A stretch of 8,086 nt of DNA from Desulfobacteraceae bacterium (lineage in GTDB: Bacteria; Desulfobacterota; Desulfobacteria; Desulfobacterales; Desulfobacteraceae). Location of the stretch: assembly GCA_015486915.1 (NCBI GenBank), contig WFQS01000720.1, positions 1-8,086 on the forward strand, in the 5' to 3' direction. Under the pieces are notes generated by a model. It ran no database searches and had not been told where the DNA came from. It worked only from the letters and a program-made list of their open reading frames with translations. A program made the translations under genes and the position numbers. Position 1 is the first letter of the stretch, and the number at the start of each line of letters is the position of its first letter. Below are positions 1-6,535 of this stretch, piece after piece.

Positions 1-326
1 CATGTATGAAAAGCACCTGCTGCAATATAACAGGACATGTTTGTTTCGCACGTTTTGTCTTCCGGTTTTCCATTCATATATGAAGAATACCATGAACCGT
101 CGGGATTCTGATTGTTTCTCATCCACTCAAAGGCAAGTTCCGATTCTTTATAAAAGCCTCCTATATTAAGCCCCATGGCTGATTCAACTAAATCCCACGG
201 ATCTGTTTTTCCGTCTTTGTGCCATGGTATTTCGCCTGAAGCCCTCTGGAGAGAAGCGATAAAACGTGAAACAGATTGAATATTGAGTCCACGAAAGGGC
301 TGTGCTTCGAAATTTTTCAAATTCAT
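1..326 (-). CDS. Prenyltransferase/squalene-cyclase-like protein, N-terminal part (runs off left edge)
   Basis: An open frame on the minus strand starts at an ATG at 326-324 and continues for 108 codons to the window edge, so the C-terminal part is missing. The product begins MNLKNFEAQPFRG and contains QNPDGSWYSS at about residues 74-83. This resembles the QW motif (Q-x3-G-x-W) of terpenoid cyclase/prenyltransferase alpha-toroid repeats. Earlier segments (SLQRASGEIPWHKDGKTDPWD, starting near residue 26, and ESAMGLNIGGFYKESELAFEWM) look like a preceding toroid repeat. There is no signal peptide, so it is probably cytoplasmic or membrane-associated. An AGGA lies about 12 nt before the ATG, which is a rather long spacing. 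It is divergent from the B12 operon, with about 200 bp before the aptamer, so it is probably regulated separately. Fold family is fairly secure. The substrate is unknown, and true squalene/hopene cyclase activity cannot be claimed because the catalytic Asp motif would lie outside the window. Confidence 0.72.
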   Translation of the reverse strand, partial: MNLKNFEAQPFRGLNIQSVSRFIASLQRASGEIPWHKDGKTDPWDLVESAMGLNIGGFYKESELAFEWMRNNQNPDGSWYSSYMNGKPEDKTCETNMSCYIAAGAFHT

Positions 327-480
327 TAAATTTATCTATCCTGAATGGAACGCATCCATATTTTAAAAAACATATTCCACTTCTTTAATCAAACATGCCT
401 GAAAATAGTGTTCTACTATCAGAACCGGAAATTAATGGCAAGCTGATTTACAGCATAAATATTCTTATAACTGCTTTTGC

Positions 481-509
481 TTGACTTTCGCTTTTTTTTA
501 AATTAGAAA
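481..509 (+). promoter_or_regulatory. Candidate sigma70-type promoter for the btu operon
   Basis: TTGACT at 481-486 (5/6 of the -35 consensus) and TAGAAA at 504-509 (4/6 of the -10 consensus) are separated by exactly 17 nt. The predicted start near 516 lies just before the riboswitch P1 stem at 524. That is where the leader promoter is needed. It is a pattern match only. Confidence 0.5.
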
Positions 510-523
510 ATTGAAAATTATAA

Positions 524-707
524 TTTCAGGTGATCCATTGGAGATTAAAAGGGAATCCCGTGTAAATCGGGAGTGAGCCCGTCGCTGTAATCGGGGATGA
601 AAGCCGCATAAATGTCACTGTCTGATTGGATTGAAGACGGGAAGGCGCGGTTATTAAGATGATCCGTAAGCCAGAAGACCTGCCTGAAACAGGAAATCAG
701 TGATTTC
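524..707 (+). ncRNA. Cobalamin (B12) riboswitch aptamer
   Basis: The segment carries the hallmark conserved blocks of the cobalamin riboswitch. The B12 box is AAGCCAGAAGACCTGCC at 668-684. The core strand TTAAAAGGGAA lies at 545-555, followed by a short hairpin TCCCG (556-560)/CGGGA (568-572), GAGCCCGTCGCTGTAA at 575-590, and GGGAAGGCGC near 640-649. The closing P1 stem is exact: TTTCAGG at 524-530 pairs with CCTGAAA at 683-689. A small hairpin follows, GAAATC (693-698)/GATTTC (702-707). In this family, adenosyl- or other cobalamin binding in the leader shuts down the downstream genes. Here those genes are a B12 uptake operon, and a terminator lies between aptamer and start codon. Family assignment is very secure. 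Ligand preference (adenosyl versus methyl/hydroxo form) cannot be judged by eye. Confidence 0.96.
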
Positions 708-754
708 GTGGACCGGATTACTGTTATATTTAAGAATCCAAGGATAAAAAAGGG

Positions 755-792
755 AAATCCCCGGATCGTTTTTTCGGTCCGGGGATTTTTTT
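755..792 (+). terminator. Riboswitch-controlled intrinsic terminator ahead of btuB
   Basis: The 5' arm at 755-768 and the 3' arm at 775-788 form a 14-bp stem with one G-U pair, containing CCCCGG/CCGGGG, closed by a six-T loop (769-774). A run of seven T follows at 786-792. It ends 45 nt before the btuB start codon, so it works as an attenuator, not as an end-of-gene terminator. Upstream GGACCGGA (710-717) can pair with TTCGGTCC (773-780), taking away the top of the 3' arm. This is the likely antiterminator. Confidence 0.92.
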
Positions 793-837
793 ATGGTTCA
801 GTTTTAAAATTCCACAAGATAGTGGAAAGGGGGAACA

Positions 838-2829
838 ATGAGCAAAAAACTTTTTTTATTCGTGATTCTAAGTCTTCTAATTCTGCAGGGGGCAGTTCTT
901 GCAAAAGAAAAACCAAACCCTGAGACACCTGTGACAAAAATTGATGAAATGGTTGTTACTGCTAGCAGAATAAAAGAAAATAAGATAGAAACAACTTCCA
1001 ATATTACAATTGTTGATGAAAAGGATATTAAAGCTTCATCTGCTACAAATCTTGGCGAACTGTTTGCCGAAAAGGGCATAGGTCATGTCCAGGAATATCC
1101 CGGAGTTTTGACAACCATTGGTATCCGGGGTTTCAGGACGGAAACCCATGGAAATGATCTTATGGGACATGTTCTTGTTCTACTGAACGGACGAAGGGCA
1201 GGTACTGGAAATGTGGCCAAAATCTTAACAAAAAATATAGAAAGAATAGAAATTGTAAGGGGTCCTGCTTCTGTACAATACGGTTCAGCTGCCATGGGAG
1301 GTGTTGTAAATGTAATTACAAAGCAGGGAAAGAAAAAACCAAATGGTTTTGCAGAAGCAACAATTGGAAGCTTTAACAGCATAGAAGAAAGTGCCGGACT
1401 TTCCGGAAAAATAAAGAATTTCGATTTTTCCGGAAGCTTTACGCATCAATCAAGGGATGATTATGATACTGCTGACGGTGATAGATATCATAATACAGAA
1501 AACAACCATCAGAAAAATACAAGCGTGAATATCGGCTATGAATTTTTTCCGGGCAATCGTATTGGTATGATTTATCAAAAGTTTGATGCTGATGACGTAG
1601 GCAGTCCTGGTTATTTTGATAAAAATGATCTTGATGATTATATTGATTCCAGTAATCATTCAATTGATTTTGTTTATGATGGCAGAACCTCACAGGGACT
1701 TTTTTCCTGGATGATCAGGTATTTTAACGGTAAGGATAAAAACAAGTGGATAAATCCTGCACAAAGTGATCCGGATGGTTTTGATGCCTGGTATCCCCGT
1801 TCTTTTAACTATACAGACTATAAGGGATGTCAGTCACAGTTATCCTACAATCAGGAGCATTTTGTTCTGACTGCAGGCTTTGACTGGGTAAATTATAAAA
1901 TCCATACCTCATGGTCGCCTGAAAAAAGCGAATACGACAATCCTGCAGGCTTTGTCCTTGCCAAGGTGAAAGCTCTTGACGAAAGGCTTATCATTACGGG
2001 AGGTATGAGATATGACGAATATGAAGTTGATATGAAAAGCAACGGCGGCACACAGAATGATAATAATATCACTTCCAATATAGGTATGGCATATCTTTTA
2101 ACCAGCTATATGAAATTAAGGATAAATTACGGAGAAGCATTTAAAATGCCTGCTGCTGACCAGCTTGCTGCGGATTATCAGAGTTTTACGGGCAAAATGA
2201 AAGGAAATCCGGATCTGAATCCTGAAAAGAGTAAAACATATGAAGGCGGGATAGATCTTTATCATGGTTCGGTCAACTCATCTTTTACCTATTTTTATAC
2301 TGATTTTAGTGATAAAATTGAAACTTACACTACACTTGGAGGTGATACCTCGTGGAAAAATATTAAAGGAGCTGATATACAGGGGCTTGAAGGAAAGTTG
2401 TCCTTTGATATAGGGACTTTTTTTTCACTTGATTATCACATAAGACCCTACATCAATTTTGTTTATCTTACAAAATATAAAGATAATAAAACTGATAAGG
2501 ATCTTAAATATACTGAAAAATATCATGCATCATACGGTATAGCCGTATCTGATAAAAAAGGCTTTTCTGCAAATATTAACTTTACCTATACCGGAGAAAA
2601 GAAAATCGATGATTTTCAAAGTGGGCAATGGCCTGCTCCTGTGATCAAAACAGGGGGGTTTACCACAGCTGATTTAAATGTCAGCAAAAATATTTTCGAT
2701 TTCCAAAAATACGGGAAGATTACTTTGAAGGCCGGTATCAAAAATTTGTTTAACAAGGAATATGAATATGTACAGGGATATCCCATGCCGGGGAGAAGTT
2801 TTTTTCTTGGGGTAAGATATGACTTTTAA
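838..2829 (+). CDS. btuB: TonB-dependent outer-membrane vitamin B12/corrinoid receptor (BtuB-like)
   Basis: Predicted outer-membrane receptor of 663 residues that moves corrinoids into the periplasm using TonB energy. A signal peptide (MSKKLF then a hydrophobic stretch) probably ends at VLA|KE near residue 22. A TonB box DEMVVTASR follows at 36-44, very like DTLVVTANR of E. coli BtuB. The plug domain covers about residues 50-155 with RGPASVQYGSAAMGGVVNVIT starting at 141. The rest is a beta-barrel rich in alternating aromatic strands, ending NLFNKEY...GVRYDF with the terminal Phe used for barrel assembly. The length is slightly above E. coli BtuB. The start is set by AAAGGGGG four bases before ATG. 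It is the first gene after the riboswitch and terminator, with btuF starting 11 nt after its stop. Sequence alone cannot exclude another TonB substrate, but the riboswitch and BtuFCD make corrinoid by far the best call. Confidence 0.93.
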   Translation: MSKKLFLFVILSLLILQGAVLAKEKPNPETPVTKIDEMVVTASRIKENKIETTSNITIVDEKDIKASSATNLGELFAEKGIGHVQEYPGVLTTIGIRGFRTETHGNDLMGHVLVLLNGRRAGTGNVAKILTKNIERIEIVRGPASVQYGSAAMGGVVNVITKQGKKKPNGFAEATIGSFNSIEESAGLSGKIKNFDFSGSFTHQSRDDYDTADGDRYHNTENNHQKNTSVNIGYEFFPGNRIGMIYQKFDADDVGSPGYFDKNDLDDYIDSSNHSIDFVYDGRTSQGLFSWMIRYFNGKDKNKWINPAQSDPDGFDAWYPRSFNYTDYKGCQSQLSYNQEHFVLTAGFDWVNYKIHTSWSPEKSEYDNPAGFVLAKVKALDERLIITGGMRYDEYEVDMKSNGGTQNDNNITSNIGMAYLLTSYMKLRINYGEAFKMPAADQLAADYQSFTGKMKGNPDLNPEKSKTYEGGIDLYHGSVNSSFTYFYTDFSDKIETYTTLGGDTSWKNIKGADIQGLEGKLSFDIGTFFSLDYHIRPYINFVYLTKYKDNKTDKDLKYTEKYHASYGIAVSDKKGFSANINFTYTGEKKIDDFQSGQWPAPVIKTGGFTTADLNVSKNIFDFQKYGKITLKAGIKNLFNKEYEYVQGYPMPGRSFFLGVRYDF

Positions 2830-2840
2830 AACTATGACTT

Positions 2841-3839
2841 ATGAATTTATTTTTTGACGATACAAAGGGCTGTAAAATAGACCGCTGGAAAAAAATTCAC
2901 AAAAGATCAAAATTGTACAATTATTTTACAGCTTTTTGTATATTATCTGTGTGTTTTTTATTTTCAAGTGTCTGTGGGCAATGCCGGGAGATGATACAGG
3001 TTGTTGACCAGACCGGCAGGTCAATGATGATTCCCCGAAATCCTGAAAGGGTGATCTCCCTTGCACCGAGCATTACTGAGATAGTATTTGATCTTCACAG
3101 AGAAAATCGTTTAAAGGGGGTAACCAAGTACAGTGATTTTCCTGTACAGGCTGTGAAGTTGCCCAAAATAGGCTCATACATTCAGCTTGATCTTGAAAAA
3201 ATTGTACGGCTTAAACCTGATCTTTGTATAGCTGTTAAAGATGGGAATCCCATACAGACTGTTCAACGTCTACATGATCTTGGGATTCCCGTATATGCGG
3301 TAAACCCGGTAAACCTGGAATCTGTTATGGATGCTGTAACAGATGTAGGAGCCCTTCTTAATGCAAAACTAAGGGCCAGAAAACTTGTTTCCAAAATGAA
3401 ATCAAGAATAAACAAGATTAAATCCATTGTATTGAAATCCGCTAACAGGCCAAGAGTTTTTTTTCAGATCGGAATAGCCCCCATTGTATCTGCCGGAACA
3501 GGAACTTTTTTAAATGAACTTATTAAATGCAGCGGTGGAATTAATCTTGGTGAGGGGAAAAACCCTTACCCAAGATTTTCCATGGAGCAGGTAATAAGAT
3601 TAAATCCTGATATTATCCTCATAAGCTCCATGGCAAGGAGCAGGGATGACGAAATTTTTACGGAAATTAAACAAAAATGGGAAACATGGAAAATGATCAG
3701 TGCCGTAAAAAATAAAAGAATTTTTATAGTTGATTCAAATATTTTTGACAGGCCGACACCAAGATTAATTGATGCTCTTGAAACACTTGCCCATATTATT
3801 CATCCTGAACTTTTTAAAAAGGGAGCGGTCATACAGTGA
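2841..3839 (+). CDS. btuF: Periplasmic corrinoid-binding protein of the B12 ABC transporter (BtuF)
   Basis: Class III periplasmic binding protein (332 residues) expected to hand corrinoid to BtuCD. After a long basic N-region (residues 1-27) a hydrophobic segment (about 28-44) forms a signal peptide or anchor. The binding-protein domain runs from about 69 to 320, starting PERVISLAPSITEIVF. Strong E. coli BtuF parallels are YSDFP (97-101), LDLEKIVRLKPD (116-127), RVFFQIGIAP, SMEQV (247-251) and FDRPTPRLIDALETL. E119 and E249 match the two lobe Glu that dock on BtuC Arg. The Cys-rich end of the leader (C33, C38, C45, C48) lacks a proper lipobox, so lipoprotein status is doubtful. No clear ribosome site precedes ATG 2841. 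Coupling to btuB, or a later start such as TTG 2913, is possible. Its TGA overlaps the btuC GTG by four bases (GTGA). Some aromatic pocket residues differ from E. coli. Confidence 0.93.
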   Translation: MNLFFDDTKGCKIDRWKKIHKRSKLYNYFTAFCILSVCFLFSSVCGQCREMIQVVDQTGRSMMIPRNPERVISLAPSITEIVFDLHRENRLKGVTKYSDFPVQAVKLPKIGSYIQLDLEKIVRLKPDLCIAVKDGNPIQTVQRLHDLGIPVYAVNPVNLESVMDAVTDVGALLNAKLRARKLVSKMKSRINKIKSIVLKSANRPRVFFQIGIAPIVSAGTGTFLNELIKCSGGINLGEGKNPYPRFSMEQVIRLNPDIILISSMARSRDDEIFTEIKQKWETWKMISAVKNKRIFIVDSNIFDRPTPRLIDALETLAHIIHPELFKKGAVIQ

Positions 3840-4846
3840 CCTTTCCAGAAAGAACCATTATGTCCCGCATTGTTCGGGTGTCTTTTATATTTGCACTTAT
3901 TCTTGCAGTATCAATATTTGCAGGACTTACTGTGGGGTCAAGCTTTAACGGGTTGAAAATATTATGGGAAATGGTTTTTTCTGCAAAAAAACCGGATCCT
4001 ATTTTAAGCACCATAATCTGGCGGATACGTTTTCCAAGGGTGCTCATGGCATTGATGTCAGGAGCCGTTCTGTCAACCGGCGGACTTGTGTTTCAGGCCC
4101 TTTTGAGAAATCCCCTTGCTGAACCGTACATACTCGGTATTTCGGGGGGTTCTGCAATAGGAGCCATTGCAGGAATAATTCTCGGTATTTCCAGATTTCC
4201 AGGAGTTGCAGCAGCGGCATTTGCCGGAAGCATGGCAACCCTTGTTATCGTTGTTGTAATGTCGTCGGGCAAAGCTTCATTAACAAAGGATTCCATGCTT
4301 CTGTCCGGGGTGGTGATAAATGCTTTCTGCTCGGCAATTATCATGTTTTTAATATCCATTACGAACAGCAGTCAAATTCACAGTATCATGTTCTGGCTCA
4401 TGGGCGATCTTTCATCTTCGGATATGAATCAGGTACATTTTCTGGCATTGAGTACAATACCTTGTTTTTTTGTTATTTTTCTTTTTTCCCATTCCATGAA
4501 TCTTCTTTTAATGGGAAAGGAAATGGCACATTCCATGGGTGTGAATATAAAATTTGTCACTGGTATACTCCTTGTTATCTCTTCGTTTATGGTAAGTGCA
4601 ACCGTGGCTGACTGCGGCCTTATGGGCTTTGTAGGCCTTGTAGTGCCCCATATTATGCGCCTTGTATTTGGCCCGGATCACAGAATTCTCGTGCCTGCAT
4701 GCATTCTCGGAGGCGGTGCTTACATGGTTATATGCGATCTTCTCGCAAGGTGTATTCCACAACATGGAGAAATTCCTGTGGGAGTTATCACTGCCATGAT
4801 CGGGGCACCTCTTTTTATTTTTCTTTTAAAAAAGGGAAAGGCCTGA
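3836..4846 (+). CDS. btuC: B12 ABC transporter permease (BtuC, FecCD family)
   Basis: Inner-membrane permease of 336 residues, close to the 326 of E. coli BtuC, with about ten hydrophobic segments; two copies form the translocation path. Family signatures visible are RNPLAEPYILGISGGSAIG from residue 91, CGLMGFVGLVVPHIMRL in the second half, and HGEIPVGVITAMIGAPLFIFLL near the C terminus (310-331). R65 and R68 (RFPR) and R305 (LLARC) align with R56, R59 and R295 of E. coli BtuC, which contact BtuF. The GTG start at 3836 was chosen because it overlaps the btuF stop by four bases and has GGGAG ten bases upstream. ATG at 3860 (residue 9) is a possible alternative. Iron-siderophore permeases share this fold, but the operon and docking residues favour corrinoid. 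Confidence 0.94.
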   Translation: MTFPERTIMSRIVRVSFIFALILAVSIFAGLTVGSSFNGLKILWEMVFSAKKPDPILSTIIWRIRFPRVLMALMSGAVLSTGGLVFQALLRNPLAEPYILGISGGSAIGAIAGIILGISRFPGVAAAAFAGSMATLVIVVVMSSGKASLTKDSMLLSGVVINAFCSAIIMFLISITNSSQIHSIMFWLMGDLSSSDMNQVHFLALSTIPCFFVIFLFSHSMNLLLMGKEMAHSMGVNIKFVTGILLVISSFMVSATVADCGLMGFVGLVVPHIMRLVFGPDHRILVPACILGGGAYMVICDLLARCIPQHGEIPVGVITAMIGAPLFIFLLKKGKA

Positions 4847-4851
4847 AATAA

Positions 4852-5676
4852 ATGAAAAACGCAATTGCAATACATTCTCTTTCATATTCATACGGCAATG
4901 CCAGTGTTCTTTCAACAATATCATTTAAAGTTGAGCAAGGTCTATTTTTTACTGTTATAGGACCAAACGGATCTGGTAAATCAACCTTGATGAAAATTCT
5001 TGCAGGTATTCTGAAATTTAAAAAAGGAAAAATATCAATTGCAGGAAAAAGTATTAAAAAATATTCAGGAAGAGAGCTTGCTCGTCATGTGGCCTATGTA
5101 CCCCAGACAGTTTCTGCGGAATTTCCCTTTACCGTAAAGGAACTTGTTCTTCTCGGACGGTCTCCGCACCAGGGAATGCTGGGTATAAACTCTGAAAAAG
5201 ACCATTTGATTGCAGAACAGGCAATGGATTTTACAGATACAATGGCGCTTTCCAAAAAAAAAATCGACCAGATAAGTGGTGGAGAAAGACAAAGGGTTTT
5301 TATTGCAAGGGCAGTATGTCAGCAGCCTGAAATAATGCTTCTTGACGAACCTGCATCATCCCTTGATCTTGCACACCAGGTAAGACTCATGGACCTTCTT
5401 GAGCGGTTAAAAAATGAAACTGGCATTACTATTATAATGGTTTCACACGATATAAATCTCGCAGCAATGTATTCAGATACCATAATTTTAATTAAAAACG
5501 GCAGCGTTATAAAACAGGGCACGGCTACAGAAGTTATTACCCCTTCAATTTTAGATGATATTTTTGGATGTTCGTTTACAGTTGATACAAATCCCGCTGG
5601 AAACTGTCCGAGAATTTCTCCTATACCTGAAAAATTTAGACTCAAAGTTCCATCTTCTTATCCTGACTCTAAATAA
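4852..5676 (+). CDS. btuD: B12 ABC transporter ATP-binding protein (BtuD)
   Basis: Cytoplasmic ATPase of 274 residues that powers BtuC. All nucleotide-binding elements are intact and in order: Walker A GPNGSGKST at 37-45, Q-loop YVPQ with Q85, signature ISGGERQR at 141-148, Walker B IMLLDEP at 161-167, D-loop SSLD at 169-172, and switch His H199 in SHDIN. The segment FPFTVKELVLLGRSPHQG (91-108) is typical of the FepC/BtuD/HmuV importer class. The last 30 or so residues form a short extension after the core fold. The start lies five bases after the btuC stop, with GGGAAAGG about ten bases upstream. It is the last gene of the operon; a long hairpin follows in the gap before the convergent tetR. 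Function as the BtuC partner is inferred from position and class. Confidence 0.94.
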   Translation: MKNAIAIHSLSYSYGNASVLSTISFKVEQGLFFTVIGPNGSGKSTLMKILAGILKFKKGKISIAGKSIKKYSGRELARHVAYVPQTVSAEFPFTVKELVLLGRSPHQGMLGINSEKDHLIAEQAMDFTDTMALSKKKIDQISGGERQRVFIARAVCQQPEIMLLDEPASSLDLAHQVRLMDLLERLKNETGITIIMVSHDINLAAMYSDTIILIKNGSVIKQGTATEVITPSILDDIFGCSFTVDTNPAGNCPRISPIPEKFRLKVPSSYPDSK

Positions 5677-5688
5677 TTTTTTAAATAA

Positions 5689-5758
5689 GAGTTTCTATAT
5701 TTGTTGTGAGGCCGCTTAAAAGTCACCAGATCGGCCTCATGGCCGTTATATGAAACTC
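5689..5758. terminator. Long hairpin in the convergent btuD/tetR gap, possible terminator
   Basis: GAGTTTC (5689-5695) pairs with GAAACTC (5752-5758), extended by ATAT (5697-5700)/ATAT (5748-5751) after one bulged T. An inner perfect 8-bp stem TGAGGCCG (5707-5714)/CGGCCTCA (5732-5739) encloses a 17-nt loop. It sits between two converging genes, 12 nt past btuD and 13 nt past tetR. Read on the minus strand the outer stem is followed by TTATTT, a weak T-tract. On the plus strand no T-run follows directly, so efficient plus-strand termination is uncertain. Confidence 0.45.
5707..5749 (-). repeat. Hairpin-forming repeat element, copy A
   Basis: On the minus strand this 43-nt unit reads ATAACGGCCA, then TGAGGCCG, a 17-nt loop, and CGGCCTCA. 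It matches copy B at 6449-6491, which is in the opposite orientation and the same length. The first 17 bases agree at 16 positions and the last six agree fully, while the loop has diverged. That pattern suggests a REP-like dispersed palindromic element, although only two copies are visible. Confidence 0.45.
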
Positions 5759-5771
5759 CTGCAAAAAAATT

Positions 5772-6359
5772 TTATATGGCCAATAAAAAACGCAGAGAAT
5801 CCAGGCAGTCCCTGAGGTCTTTTTCATCCTTGGTTAATCTGACCATCATAATTCCTCCCTCAATGGATGCAACTATATGTTTGGCAAGCAGGGCCGGAGA
5901 AATTTCCGCTTTAAGTTCTCCGCATTGCCGGGCCTCAATAAGGAGTCTGGTCATAACATCTATCCACCTTTGGAATACCTTTTTAAGTAGACTTGACAAT
6001 ATGGAGTTATTATCGCTTATTTCCAGAGCAGTGTTGCCAAAAATGCAGCCACCGGTAAAATTTGTTTTCTTATGTTTTTCAAAAACAGCATCAAAAAAAT
6101 AAGAAAGCTTTTTTAAGGGAGTTTCCCCTTGAAAAGAATCTGATAAAAATTTAAAAAATTCATCTGCTGCATCCTCTAAAATAGCCAGCTCCAGCTTTTC
6201 CTTGCTGTTAAAATGAAAATAGAGGTTTCCTTTCTTGACTCCTGTTACCTGTATAATATCGTTTATACTTGTGCTACTGAAGCCTTTTTTATTAACAACA
6301 CGCCTTGCAGCTTTTATAACCCGATAACGGGTAACTTCTCCTTTTGTCCTGTTCTTCAT
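5772..6359 (-). CDS. TetR/AcrR-family transcriptional repressor
   Basis: DNA-binding regulator of 195 residues, normal for the family. The N-terminal TetR domain is clear: RVIKAARRVVNKKGFSSTSI, then the helix-turn-helix at about 31-50 ending GVKKGNLYFHFNSKEKL. The C-terminal ligand domain contains GGCIFGNTALEISD at 103-116, which resembles the SGCL...LSAE region of NemR-like regulators. Cysteines are at 105, 146 and 185. AGGAGG lies three bases before the ATG, strong but tight; no other start is plausible. It is divergent from the beta-oxidation gene at 6754 and convergent with btuD. A palindrome at 6376-6400 lies over its probable promoter, suggesting autorepression. Whether it also binds the ATGAATG-NN-CATTCAT sites near the beta-oxidation gene is open. 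The inducer is unknown; an acyl-CoA is a context-based guess only. Confidence 0.9.
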   Translation of the reverse strand: MKNRTKGEVTRYRVIKAARRVVNKKGFSSTSINDIIQVTGVKKGNLYFHFNSKEKLELAILEDAADEFFKFLSDSFQGETPLKKLSYFFDAVFEKHKKTNFTGGCIFGNTALEISDNNSILSSLLKKVFQRWIDVMTRLLIEARQCGELKAEISPALLAKHIVASIEGGIMMVRLTKDEKDLRDCLDSLRFLLAI

Positions 6360-6375
6360 ATTCCTCCTGAAAAAA

Positions 6376-6400
6376 ACTGACTGTTCGGTACAGTCTCAGT
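6376..6400. promoter_or_regulatory. Palindrome over the tetR promoter region (candidate autoregulatory operator)
   Basis: GACTGT (6379-6384) and ACAGTC (6390-6395) flank TCGGT. Partial outer symmetry is given by ACTGA (6376-6380) and TCAGT (6396-6400). The site lies 17 nt upstream of the tetR start codon. On the minus strand it overlaps a TATACT (6398-6403), and TTGACA lies at 6413-6418. These two hexamers are only 9 nt apart, so they do not form one standard promoter. GAC...GTC dyads are common TetR-family operators. Confidence 0.5.
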
Positions 6401-6448
6401 ATAGAATATAATTGTCAAGTACTCTTTTATTTTAACTATTTATTTTTA

Positions 6449-6491
6449 ATAACCGCCATGAGGCCTACCGGGATTTGCCTGGATTGCCTCA
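6449..6491 (+). repeat. Hairpin-forming repeat element, copy B
   Basis: This 43-nt unit begins ATAACCGCCATGAGGCC and ends GCCTCA. TGAGGC (6459-6464) can pair with GCCTCA (6486-6491) around a 21-nt loop. It is the inverted partner of copy A at 5707-5749. By hand alignment 27 of 43 positions agree without gaps, concentrated at the two ends. Confidence 0.45.
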
Positions 6492-6519
6492 AAGGATCAA
6501 AGTAATATATTCAAAGCAC

Positions 6520-6535
6520 ATGAATGTCCATTCAT
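6520..6535. promoter_or_regulatory. Palindromic operator candidate 1 (ATGAATG-TC-CATTCAT)
   Basis: Perfect 7-bp inverted repeat with a two-base centre. The same arms recur at 6700-6715, so chance is unlikely. The arms resemble the TGAATGA...TCATTCA boxes bound by the TetR-type fatty-acid repressor FadR of Bacillus, but with a shorter centre. It lies about 180 bp upstream of site 2, a spacing that would allow looping or control of a separate promoter. Confidence 0.6.

Noticed and set aside
71..77. CATTCAT half-site resembling the operator arms
   Set aside because: It lies inside the prenyltransferase-like coding region and has no second arm.
405..419. Small dyad ATAGT-GTTCT-ACTAT in the left intergenic region
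   Set aside because: Arms of only 5 bp, no second copy and no clear promoter relation; it is expected by chance in AT-rich DNA.
593..763. CGGGGAT (593-599) is complementary to ATCCCCG (757-763) in the terminator 5' arm, a possible alternative antiterminator
   Set aside because: The first strand lies inside the aptamer core and the pairing spans over 150 nt. The local 710-717/773-780 pairing is simpler.
708..923. Short plus-strand open frame across the riboswitch terminator and the btuB start
   Set aside because: It covers a structured leader, overlaps btuB in another frame, and has no ribosome site or recognisable protein sequence.
3860..3862. Alternative ATG start for btuC at codon 9
   Set aside because: Possible, but the GTG at 3836 has a GGGAG upstream and a four-base overlap with the btuF stop, typical of coupled genes.
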